Source: Planctomycetota bacterium (GTDB lineage: Bacteria > Planctomycetota > Phycisphaerae > Tepidisphaerales > Tepidisphaeraceae). From it: DNA of 35,790 bases. The stretch covers positions 1-35,790 of the forward strand of contig JAEZED010000064.1 of the NCBI GenBank assembly GCA_023417885.1, written 5' to 3'. A program made the translations under genes and the position numbers. Of the stretch, positions 29,024-35,790 are shown piece by piece (positions within the stretch are counted from its first letter, which is position 1; every line of letters starts with the position of its first letter). The notes under the pieces were generated by a model. It saw only the letters and a program-made list of their open reading frames with translations, did no database searches and was not told the DNA's origin.

Positions 29024-29896
29024 GTGCTCCCCCTCCTCGCCCAGGCATCCTCGGCATACTGGCCCCTCCCGGTCGCCGCTGCGGCGGTGGGTGTGGCCTG
29101 CGCCGCCCTCTCGCCGATCGTCGTCGCCCGACGGTGGGCGTTCGTCGGGGAGGGCGTCAGCCACAGCGGTTACGGCGGCGCCGGGTTCATCTGGCTCCTG
29201 AGCCTTCTCCTGCCCTCGGTCGGCTTCCTTCGCACCGGCGGGGGCGTGACGGTGGGCGTTGCCCTCTTCAGCCTCGGAACGGCGCTGGCCATCGGCAAGC
29301 TGACGCGCGACCGGCGGCTGGGCTTCCTGGGCTTCGACGCAGCCGTCGGAATCGTCCTGACGGCCTCTCTCGCCTTCGGCTTCCTGGCGCGATCGATCTA
29401 CGAGACGCGGACGAGCACGCTGCCGGTGGAGTCGCACAGCCTGCTGTTCGGCGACGTGCGCAGCGTCGACCCCGCCCGCGCGGTGCTCACGCTGCTCGTG
29501 GCCGTCTCGGTCCTTGCCGGGTTGTGGCTGTGCGCGAAGGAGGCGCTGAGTTACGCTTTCGATCCGGAGCTGGCGCAGGTCGGCGGCGTTCCGGCGGGCG
29601 CGGTGCATTACGGCCTGCTGAGTTCGATCGCCGGAGTCGTGGTGGTCGGCGCGCCGCTGGTGGGCGTGGTGCTCGTGACGGCGCTGCTGGTCCTGCCCGG
29701 CGCCACGGGCGCGCTCGCCGGCGGCGGGCTGAGACGGGTGTACGCCGTCAGCCTCGCGGCCGCGCTGGTGGCGGTGATGGCGGCGGTGAGCGTGGCGGGG
29801 CTGGTCGAGGGCCTCCCGCTTGGCCCGCTCATCGTGCTGGCGCTGGTGATCGAGTTCTCCATCGCCGCCGCGGTGGCGCGGGCGGGTCGCGGCTAA
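29024..29896 (+). CDS. Metal ABC transporter permease (ABC-3, ZnuB/MntB-type)
   Basis: The 290-residue product has about eight hydrophobic helices and matches the ABC-3 permease family for Zn, Mn or Fe: ARRWAFVGEGVSHSGYGGAGF near the start, FDPELAQVGGVPAGAVHYGLLSSIAGVVVVGAPLVGVVLVTALLVLPGATG later. The family partners, an ATPase and a solute-binding protein, are not adjacent, so they must be elsewhere or the gene is an orphan. The start is a GTG with no clear ribosome site, 30 bases after pdxJ. Metal specificity cannot be told from the sequence. Confidence 0.88.
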   Translation: MLPLLAQASSAYWPLPVAAAAVGVACAALSPIVVARRWAFVGEGVSHSGYGGAGFIWLLSLLLPSVGFLRTGGGVTVGVALFSLGTALAIGKLTRDRRLGFLGFDAAVGIVLTASLAFGFLARSIYETRTSTLPVESHSLLFGDVRSVDPARAVLTLLVAVSVLAGLWLCAKEALSYAFDPELAQVGGVPAGAVHYGLLSSIAGVVVVGAPLVGVVLVTALLVLPGATGALAGGGLRRVYAVSLAAALVAVMAAVSVAGLVEGLPLGPLIVLALVIEFSIAAAVARAGRG

Positions 29897-29985
29897 GCCT
29901 CCCGCCCAAATGGGGGATGCCTCCCGTTCGCGCAAGTGAACCGATGAACAATGCGGGATCGCCCCGCACCAGGAAGTTCCAGAGA

Positions 29986-31749
29986 ATGACCGAGAACCGC
30001 TCCGTTCTGAAGACGACCCTGATGACCCTGCTGATCCTCCTTGGGATCGGCGCCGCCCTCTTCTATGCCGCCCACGCCTTCGGGCGGTTCGAGGTCGAGC
30101 AGCACGAGCAGCGACGCAGCCGCCCGCGCGTGATGCACACGCGCCCGGTCGATGGAGAGCCCGCCGCGCCCGCCGACGCCCCCCTCCGCGTGGACCTCTT
30201 CCTGCCCGCTACGGGCAAGGGCGTGGATCCGGCGACCCTCTCCGACGACAGCGTCCGCCTCCTGCGCGCCACCGACGGCGAGATCGTTCCCGCTCACCGC
30301 ACCGCCGCCGCTGACGGTGGAAGCATCTCCCTCACGCCGTCGTCACCCCTGGACGCGGGAGAGCGGTACCGGCTGGAGATCACCGACAGGCTTCTGGACG
30401 AGACGGGCGAACCGTTCATTCCCTACACGGCAGAGTTCCGCGTGGCGGCGGCGCAGGTTGCTGCCTCTGGCGACGCCAACGACCGCCGCCATGAGATCGC
30501 GTATGAACAGGCGCCGGTGACCGAGTCGATCGGCCCGAGCATGTTCACTTCGCTCGCGATCGGCCCCTCGCCCGAGGGAGACGGCGCGCGCGATCTCTTC
30601 GCCGGCACCGCCGACGGGCGCATCGTCCGCTTCGCCATCCGTGGCGACGGGACGCTCGAAGAGCGCAGCACCCTGATGGGCGTCGTGGGGCACAACGACG
30701 GCCCGCGCCTGGTCACGGGGCTGGCCTTCGATCCGGCCGACGCGGGCACGCTCTGGGTAAGCCACGGCGTGGCGGCGCTGTCGGGCGCGCCGGACTTCAC
30801 CGGTAAGCTCAGCACGCTCTCGGGGACGGACTACACCCGCTACGCCGACCGGGTGATCGGCCTGCCGCGCGCCTACCGCGACCATCTCAACTTCGGCATC
30901 GCCTTCGCCCCCGACGGCGCGCTCTACCTCTCCCAGGGCTCCAACACCAGCACCGGCGCGCCAGATACCAAGTGGAACAACCGTCCGGAGCGCCTGCTCA
31001 CCGCCGCCATCCTGCGCATCGACCCCCGTCGGCTGCCGGCGGGGGAACCGCTCGATGTCACGACGGCCGAAGGTGGTGGAAGCTACGACCCGTTCATCGA
31101 CGGCGCGCCCCTGCGGATCCACGCCAGCGGCGTCCGCTCCGGCTACACCCTGCTGTGGCACTCCTCGGGCCGGCTGTTCACGGCGATCAACGGCGCCGGC
31201 CGCGGCGGAAACACCCCGGCCGTCACCGGACCGCGCGGCGCCCTTTCCGACGGCCCGATCATGAGCGTGGACGTCACGACCGACGACACGCTGGCGGACG
31301 TGACGCGGCCGGGCACCTATCACGGTCATCCCAACGCGATTCGAGGGGAGTACGTGCTGATGGGCGGCAACCCGACCCCGGGAGAAGATCCGCTGGAGAT
31401 TCCAGGCTACGGCGTCGGCACGCTTCCGGAGCCGCACTTTGCGATGCCCGCATTCAACTTCGGCAAGGGGTACAGCCCCAACGGGCTTGCCGAGTCGCGC
31501 GCAGACGTCTTCGCCGGCGCGCTGAAGGGGTGCATCTTCGTCACGCGCTTCAGCGCCGGCGACGACATCGTGATCCTGCGGCTCGACGAGCGGGGGAACG
31601 TGACCGACTCCATCACAGGCGCCCCCGGCCTGACGCACCTCGGCTCCCCCCTGGCCATCGTGGAGGACCCGGCGACCGGGAACCTCTACGTGAGCGAGGC
31701 GGACACCCAGCGGCTGGTGATCCTCCGGCCGCGCGCAGCGAACGAGTAA
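29986..31749 (+). CDS. Membrane-anchored protein with Ig-like (Big_5) and beta-propeller domains
   Basis: The 587-residue product has one N-terminal helix (about residues 10-30), so it is anchored and exported. Residues about 60-155 resemble a SbsA-type Ig-like Big_5 domain (LRVDLFLPATGKGVDPATLSDDSVRLLRATDG...PLDAGERYRLEITDRLLDETG). The remainder (about 180-585) looks like a glucose/sorbosone-dehydrogenase-type propeller: LVTGLAFDPADAGTLWVSHG, FGIAFAPDGALYLSQGS and LAIVEDPATGNLYVSEADTQRLVIL. The calcium- and PQQ-binding residues cannot be confirmed by eye, so catalytic activity is open. The start at 29986 has AGGAAG nine bases upstream; an ATG at 29944 in the same frame is less likely. It converges with asnB (31-base gap). 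Confidence 0.85.
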   Translation: MTENRSVLKTTLMTLLILLGIGAALFYAAHAFGRFEVEQHEQRRSRPRVMHTRPVDGEPAAPADAPLRVDLFLPATGKGVDPATLSDDSVRLLRATDGEIVPAHRTAAADGGSISLTPSSPLDAGERYRLEITDRLLDETGEPFIPYTAEFRVAAAQVAASGDANDRRHEIAYEQAPVTESIGPSMFTSLAIGPSPEGDGARDLFAGTADGRIVRFAIRGDGTLEERSTLMGVVGHNDGPRLVTGLAFDPADAGTLWVSHGVAALSGAPDFTGKLSTLSGTDYTRYADRVIGLPRAYRDHLNFGIAFAPDGALYLSQGSNTSTGAPDTKWNNRPERLLTAAILRIDPRRLPAGEPLDVTTAEGGGSYDPFIDGAPLRIHASGVRSGYTLLWHSSGRLFTAINGAGRGGNTPAVTGPRGALSDGPIMSVDVTTDDTLADVTRPGTYHGHPNAIRGEYVLMGGNPTPGEDPLEIPGYGVGTLPEPHFAMPAFNFGKGYSPNGLAESRADVFAGALKGCIFVTRFSAGDDIVILRLDERGNVTDSITGAPGLTHLGSPLAIVEDPATGNLYVSEADTQRLVILRPRAANE

Positions 31750-31780
31750 CGTAATCTCGATTCAGTCCGCCGGCCGCGCG

Positions 31781-33847
31781 TCACGACCGCGCCGCCGCCG
31801 GGGCGGCGCGCGACATGTCGGAGCGGGCGTCGCGCCACCAGAGCTCGAGCATGAGCAGCGCGTAGAGGCGCTGGCCATGTTCGCCGCGGCCGCGGGTGTG
31901 GGCGTCGAGCAGCTCGCGCACCGCCGACGGCGAGAGGTGGGCGCGCGTGAAGGAGTCGGACGCCAGCAGCGTCTCGTAGATCATCGTGCGCAGCGGGCCC
32001 TTGAACCATTCCCCCACGGGCACCGCAAACCCCATCTTCGGCCGGTTGAAGACGCTGCGCGGGAGCTGCGTGGCGAAGGCGTCGCGCAGGAGCCGCTTCT
32101 TGGCGGCGCGCAGGCCGTCCGACTCCAGCAGGCCCGACTCTCCCAGCGTCCCGGCGAACCGGATCAGCTCCGTGTCCATGAACGGGCTTCGCACCTCCAG
32201 CGCGTGGAGCATGCTGCACCGATCCGCCTTCACCAGGAGATCGCCCGGAAGGTAGGTGACCCTGTCGATGGCCGCCGCCGCGGCGACGACGTCGCGGCCG
32301 CGCAGGTAGGCGTCGAACCAGCGGTCGGCGATCCGCCCCGGCTCGTCGCGCGACACCATGCCCGGCGGGAAGAGGCGCACGATCATCGGGTGGGAAAAGA
32401 GGCGCATGTACCCCGCGTAGCGCACGCCCGCCATCTCGTCCAGGCTCATCCCGAGCCGCCGGACGCGCGACGCGCGCGACTTGGGATGGGCCTCGGGCAA
32501 ACGCTCGGCCGCCATCGCCGCCAGCCGGCGCAGCGACATCGGGATCCGCCCCGCGCGCTCCACGAGGCGCAGGGCGACGTAGCGGTCGTAACCGCCGAAC
32601 AGCTCGTCGCCGCCGTCGCCGCTGAGGGCGACGGTCACGTGCCGGCGCGTCTCCTGCGCCAGGTAATGCGTGGCGATGGCGCTGGAGTCGGCGAACGGCT
32701 CGCCGAAGGCGCGCGCCAGCTTTGGCAGCGTTCCGGCCACCTCGGGCGTCACGTGGAACGCGTGGTGCCGCGCGCCAAGGTAGCGCGCCACCTCCTCGGC
32801 ATAGGCGCTCTCGTCGTAGCGCTCGTCGTCGAAGCCGATGCTGAAGGTGTCCAGCCGCCGCCCGTCGCGCTCCATCGCCCGCGCCATGTGCATTGCCACC
32901 ACGCTCGAATCGATGCCGCCCGAGAGCAGGCACCCGATCGGCACGTCCGACACCAGCCGCTTCTCCACCGCGCGCGCCATCAGCTCGCGCGTGAGCGTGA
33001 CGGCCGAGGCCCAGCGGTCGTCGCCGCAGAGGCGATGATGCCCCCCGGGATCGAAATAGCGCCGGCGCGTGCTGCGGGCGGGCGTGATCACCTGGACATG
33101 CCCGGGCAGGAGCTTGGCGATCCCTGCGTGGATGGTGTCCTTCCCCGGCACGTAGCCCCACGCCAGGTAATCCTGGAGGCTGCGATGATCCAGCGACAGG
33201 TCGATCCAGTCGATCCGGCGCAGCGCCGCGAGTTCGCTGGCGAAGGCGACCCCCGCCACCGGCCCGGCGCCGATGGTCGCGGCGGCCGGCTCACCGTTCT
33301 GGCCCGTCGGCTCCCCCAGCGTTCGCACGGCGAGGAAGAGCGGCTTCTCGCCGGCGGGGTCGCGCGCCAGGAAGAGGCGCGGCTCGCCCTGCTCGCGCAG
33401 GTCGAGGATCGCGAAGGCGAACATCCCCTCCAGCCGCTCCACGCAACGGTCGCCCCATGCCTCGTAGGCCGCCAACAACACCTCGGTGTCTCCCTCGGTG
33501 CGCCAGGATCTGCCCCCCGACGCCGCGGAGAGCTCATCGCGCAGCGCGCGGTAGTTGTAGATCTCACCGTTGAAGACCGCCACGAGCCGCCCGTCGCCCG
33601 CGATGAACGGCTGATCGCTCCTGGGCACGGGGTCGATCACGGCGAGCCGCCGGTGCACGAGCAGCGCTTGGGGCGCTCCCGGCGATGGAAAGGCATGCGG
33701 CTCGTCGATGCGGAGACGGAAGTCGCCCTGGCCATCCGGCCCGCGATGGGCCAGGTCCGCGGCGAGTCCGGCGGTCAGATCGCCGGCGCGCGCCGGATCG
33801 ATCCGGCACGCGTCCGAGAAGCTGATGACGCCGGCGAAGCCGCACAT
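31781..33847 (-). CDS. asnB: Asparagine synthase (glutamine-hydrolysing)
   Basis: AsnB makes asparagine from aspartate, ATP and glutamine-derived ammonia. The 688-residue product must start at MCGFAG, because Cys2 is the glutaminase nucleophile; hence the start at 33847 and not the GTG three codons earlier. It shows HRGPDGQG, FNGEIYNY, the synthetase P-loop LSGGIDSS (about 305-312) and LSGDGGDELFGGYDRY. A Pro/Ala/Gly-rich stretch at about 172-195 (GEPTGQNGEPAAATIG) is extra in the glutaminase half. This AsnB type is also common in exopolysaccharide or secondary-metabolite loci, but none is present. C-terminal tail is Ala/Arg-rich. Confidence 0.95.
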   Translation of the reverse strand: MCGFAGVISFSDACRIDPARAGDLTAGLAADLAHRGPDGQGDFRLRIDEPHAFPSPGAPQALLVHRRLAVIDPVPRSDQPFIAGDGRLVAVFNGEIYNYRALRDELSAASGGRSWRTEGDTEVLLAAYEAWGDRCVERLEGMFAFAILDLREQGEPRLFLARDPAGEKPLFLAVRTLGEPTGQNGEPAAATIGAGPVAGVAFASELAALRRIDWIDLSLDHRSLQDYLAWGYVPGKDTIHAGIAKLLPGHVQVITPARSTRRRYFDPGGHHRLCGDDRWASAVTLTRELMARAVEKRLVSDVPIGCLLSGGIDSSVVAMHMARAMERDGRRLDTFSIGFDDERYDESAYAEEVARYLGARHHAFHVTPEVAGTLPKLARAFGEPFADSSAIATHYLAQETRRHVTVALSGDGGDELFGGYDRYVALRLVERAGRIPMSLRRLAAMAAERLPEAHPKSRASRVRRLGMSLDEMAGVRYAGYMRLFSHPMIVRLFPPGMVSRDEPGRIADRWFDAYLRGRDVVAAAAAIDRVTYLPGDLLVKADRCSMLHALEVRSPFMDTELIRFAGTLGESGLLESDGLRAAKKRLLRDAFATQLPRSVFNRPKMGFAVPVGEWFKGPLRTMIYETLLASDSFTRAHLSPSAVRELLDAHTRGRGEHGQRLYALLMLELWWRDARSDMSRAAPAAARS

Positions 33848-33883
33848 AGACGCCACTATACGGACTGTACCCGTGGCTTGGGC

Positions 33884-34273
33884 TCAGTAGCGCGGCTCGC
33901 CGCGGTCGTCGCGCCAAGTGCCGCGCTTGAGCACGATCTTGCGCAGGCCGGCGCCCCGGCAGGCGGCGAGAAGCTGGCTCTCCAGGCCCGCGAGCATCAA
34001 CTGCTTGAGCTGGAAGAGGTGGGGCGCGCTGTCCACGATCACCGTCAGCCGGCCGCGGTGAAAGCCTTCCAGGGCGCAGCGCTCCAGCAGCGGCTCGGGG
34101 ATGACGCGGCACCAGGCGTCCGCCAGGGCCGCCAGCCGGGTCTGCCGCTTCTCGACCTGGCGGTGGTAGAGCTCGAGCATCGCCTCCCCCAGCGCCTCGC
34201 CGACGGGTCGATCGGCAGCACGCTTGTAGCCGTCGAGGCGTCGGAGGTGGGCGTTGGCGTCGTGCTCGGTCAT
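33884..34273 (-). CDS. DciA-like (DUF721) replicative helicase-loading protein
   Basis: The 129-residue product has the DUF721 core: DAWCRVIPEPLLERCALEGFHRGRLTVIVDSAPHLFQLKQLMLAGLESQLL. DciA proteins help load or stimulate DnaB in bacteria without DnaC. The gene begins 13 bases downstream of the dnaN stop codon on the same strand, the classic setting for this family, so co-transcription with dnaN is likely. The Trp (W in DAW) and DS-A-H-L block fit the KH-like fold. The N-terminal third is charged and helical. Confidence 0.85.
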   Translation of the reverse strand: MTEHDANAHLRRLDGYKRAADRPVGEALGEAMLELYHRQVEKRQTRLAALADAWCRVIPEPLLERCALEGFHRGRLTVIVDSAPHLFQLKQLMLAGLESQLLAACRGAGLRKIVLKRGTWRDDRGEPRY

Positions 34274-34286
34274 GCTCTCTTGCGCC

Positions 34287-35396
34287 CTACTGCAGGTTCA
34301 CCGGCATGATGACGTAGAGGAAGTCCTCGCCGCCGCGCAGGAGGCCCGGGCGGTTGGGGGCGCTCAGCTCGAAGGTGATCTCGTCGGTGTCGGTCACCTT
34401 CAGCGCATCGACCAGGAACTGCGGGTTGAAGCCGATCTCCAGGTCCGCCCCCTCGTAGCGGCAGGCGAAGTTCACCTCCGCCTCGCCTGCCTCGGCGGAG
34501 CGACTCGTGAGCTTCAGGCCGTCGCTGGAGAAGTTCATGCGCACGCCCCTGCTCTCCTCGGTGGTCAGGAGGCTGGCGCGCCGCACCGCGCTCATGAAAT
34601 CGCCGCAGGAGGCGGTCATCTTCTTGTTGCTGTCCTTCGGAATCACATCTTCGAACGGGGGGAACTGCCCCTCGACGAGGTTGCTAGTCAGCGTCGCCGC
34701 GGCGGTGGCGAAGATGATCTGGTTGGGCCGGATCTGCACCTTCACCATCTCCTCCGGATCGCCGACGAGCTTGTCAACGAGCTGGAGCGCCTTCGTCGGC
34801 ACGATCGCGCGCGGGGCGTCCTTCCCCTTGCGGGCCGAGCCGCCCGCGACCTCGCCGCTCACACGGGCCAGGCGCCGGCCGTCGGTGCTGACCATCGTCA
34901 CCCGCCCGTCACCCACCGTCGTCAGCACGCCGTTGAAGGCGTATCGCGTCCCCTCGCGCGCCGCGGCGAAGAGGGTCTTGCCGATCAGCCGCTTCAGGAG
35001 CCCGCCCGCGATCTCGAAGTCGGCCTCCCCCTCGAAATCGGGCACGGCGGGGAAGTCGGCCGGGTTCTGCGTGTAGACGGTGAAGCGGCTGTCCGCCCCG
35101 CGGATCACGCACTGCTCCCCCTTGAGCTCGATCGAGAGGGTGTCGTCCATGCTCTCGCGGACGATGTCCCGCAGCTTGTCCGCCGGGAGCAGCGTCTCCC
35201 CGTCGTCCTCGATCTGCACCTGGGCGTCGGCGTAGCGGACGGCGATCTCCATATCGGTCGCCGCGAGGGTGAGCCGGTCGCCGCCGCATGTGAGCCTGAC
35301 GCACTGGAGCACCGGCTTGGGGGTGCGCGCCTGGACTGCCTGTCCCACGACACTGAGCGCTTCAAGGAGCGCGCCTCGATTGCAGATCGCCTTCAT
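34287..35396 (-). CDS. dnaN: DNA polymerase III beta subunit (sliding clamp)
   Basis: DnaN is the ring-shaped processivity clamp of replication. The 369-residue product has the three-domain layout: MKAICNRGALLEALSVVGQAVQARTPKPVLQCVRL at the start, YAFNGVLTTVGDGRVTMVSTDGRRLARVSG in the middle, and FNPQFLVDALKV...LYVIMPVNLQ at the end. Length is standard (about 370). The ATG at 35396 is preferred because it begins the normal N-terminus; a GTG four codons upstream overlaps AGAAGG and is less likely. The gene leads the dnaN-dciA pair. dnaA and recF are not seen within the window. Confidence 0.97.
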   Translation of the reverse strand: MKAICNRGALLEALSVVGQAVQARTPKPVLQCVRLTCGGDRLTLAATDMEIAVRYADAQVQIEDDGETLLPADKLRDIVRESMDDTLSIELKGEQCVIRGADSRFTVYTQNPADFPAVPDFEGEADFEIAGGLLKRLIGKTLFAAAREGTRYAFNGVLTTVGDGRVTMVSTDGRRLARVSGEVAGGSARKGKDAPRAIVPTKALQLVDKLVGDPEEMVKVQIRPNQIIFATAAATLTSNLVEGQFPPFEDVIPKDSNKKMTASCGDFMSAVRRASLLTTEESRGVRMNFSSDGLKLTSRSAEAGEAEVNFACRYEGADLEIGFNPQFLVDALKVTDTDEITFELSAPNRPGLLRGGEDFLYVIMPVNLQ

Positions 35397-35790
35397 GTGT
35401 GTCTTCACCTTCTCGCTTCAGGAGCCCGCTGCTCCGGGGATCCGCGGGGGGCCTCGCCTCCCCGCCTTCTCGACGTTCGGCCGACTATACCGCATCCGCC
35501 GGCCCGTTGCCCGGCCCGCGGGGTTCGGCGATCGGGCCCGGGCCGTGGACCGGCACCCGCCCTCTCCGCGGCTTGTGCTCTGTATGAACCAATTCACCAC
35601 GCAGCAGTGGCGGAGAGGGATGTCGCGCTCCGTGGACCGGCACGCAGAGGATAGCGCAAGTCGATGAAATCCGCCGGATTGGGCTCGCCGCGCGCACCCT
35701 CGCATCCGTGGGGAACCTGTCGCGGCGGCTGTGACGGCCTGGAGCGCCGGGCGAGCTCCTGGCGCGCAGTCGGGCCGCTCGGCCGGCGCC
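35397..35790. other. Upstream region of dnaN with paired repeats
   Basis: No gene is supported in these 394 bases. CCGTGGACCGGCAC occurs twice as a 14-base direct repeat (35543-35556 and 35630-35643). Between them CCCTCTCCGC (35560-35569) and GCGGAGAGGG (35610-35619) form a 10-base inverted repeat. No DnaA boxes (TTATNCACA) were noticed. The dnaN promoter was not identified. Confidence 0.5.

Noticed and set aside
29014..29985. Upstream extension of the Ig-like/propeller gene through the permease gene
   Set aside because: It reads the permease gene in another frame; the permease frame has clear membrane helices, and AGGAAG marks the start at 29986.
31877..34309. 810-codon plus-strand open frame
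   Set aside because: Antisense to asnB and the dciA-like gene; no motifs and no ribosome site.
35397..35790. Replication origin next to dnaN
   Set aside because: No DnaA-box cluster, AT-rich unwinding element or dnaA gene is visible.

Overview
The window reads as high-GC chromosomal DNA from a member of the Planctomycetota, probably Phycisphaerae-like. This is inferred from gene content, not from a database search. The clues are a secreted protein with a PEP-CTERM tail ending LLRRRAA, a membrane protein with the CPKCGYALNGL...RCPECG zinc ribbon common in planctomycetes, a futalosine-pathway menaquinone enzyme (MqnC), a secreted protein with a planctomycete-style HEAT segment, and short-unit dispersed repeats (GGCACGGA-like, GAAATCC/GAATGAC-like, GGCTGGAAGCC and GTAG-headed palindromes). 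A perfect parS-like palindrome lies at the left edge, an orphan parA at 4.3 kb, and dciA-dnaN at the right edge, so the segment may be near the replication origin. No rRNA, tRNA or CRISPR array was seen.

Layout, left to right. 1-2.3 kb: parS-like site, outer-membrane beta-barrel protein and PEP-CTERM protein (both minus). 2.5-6.5 kb: gpmI (minus), divergent from a tight parA / VanZ-like / HIT cluster (plus), then an AhpD-like protein (minus). 6.7-8.8 kb: mqnC with an in-frame repeat-bounded insertion, and a single-domain polysaccharide-export-like lipoprotein or secreted protein (both minus). 9.0-12.4 kb: tandem-ACT regulator, lactate dehydrogenase, an unknown membrane-anchored protein and the zinc-ribbon membrane protein (plus). 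12.4-15.3 kb: a DinG-family helicase whose single open frame is split by a whole REP-associated tyrosine transposase (RAYT) bounded by mirror-image REP palindromes (minus). 15.3-18.2 kb: a csoR-copA copper-efflux operon with a readable promoter and operator (minus). 18.4-19.3 kb: DUF502 membrane protein and a 7Fe ferredoxin (minus). 19.7-22.7 kb: rpoN and a fatty-acid desaturase (plus). 22.7-31.7 kb: a very large secreted protein, an orphan DNA methyltransferase, an amidohydrolase, pdxJ, an orphan ABC-3 permease and an Ig-like/propeller protein (all plus). 31.8-35.4 kb: asnB, dciA-like gene and dnaN (minus).

The most unusual feature is the RAYT inside dinG. Inverted 31-bp repeats differing at one base, each a GTAG tetranucleotide plus a 19-bp palindrome, enclose exactly 747 bp (249 codons). 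The helicase frame stays open through the transposase and continues into the second helicase half. mqnC carries a second in-frame insertion, bounded by a perfect 13-bp inverted repeat. Together they suggest that repeat elements in this genome enter coding genes and persist as extra protein segments. Other points of note are a probably leaderless csoR promoter with its operator between -35 and -10, an apparent frameshift inside a signal peptide, and an Asp at a usually Ser copper-site position of CopA.
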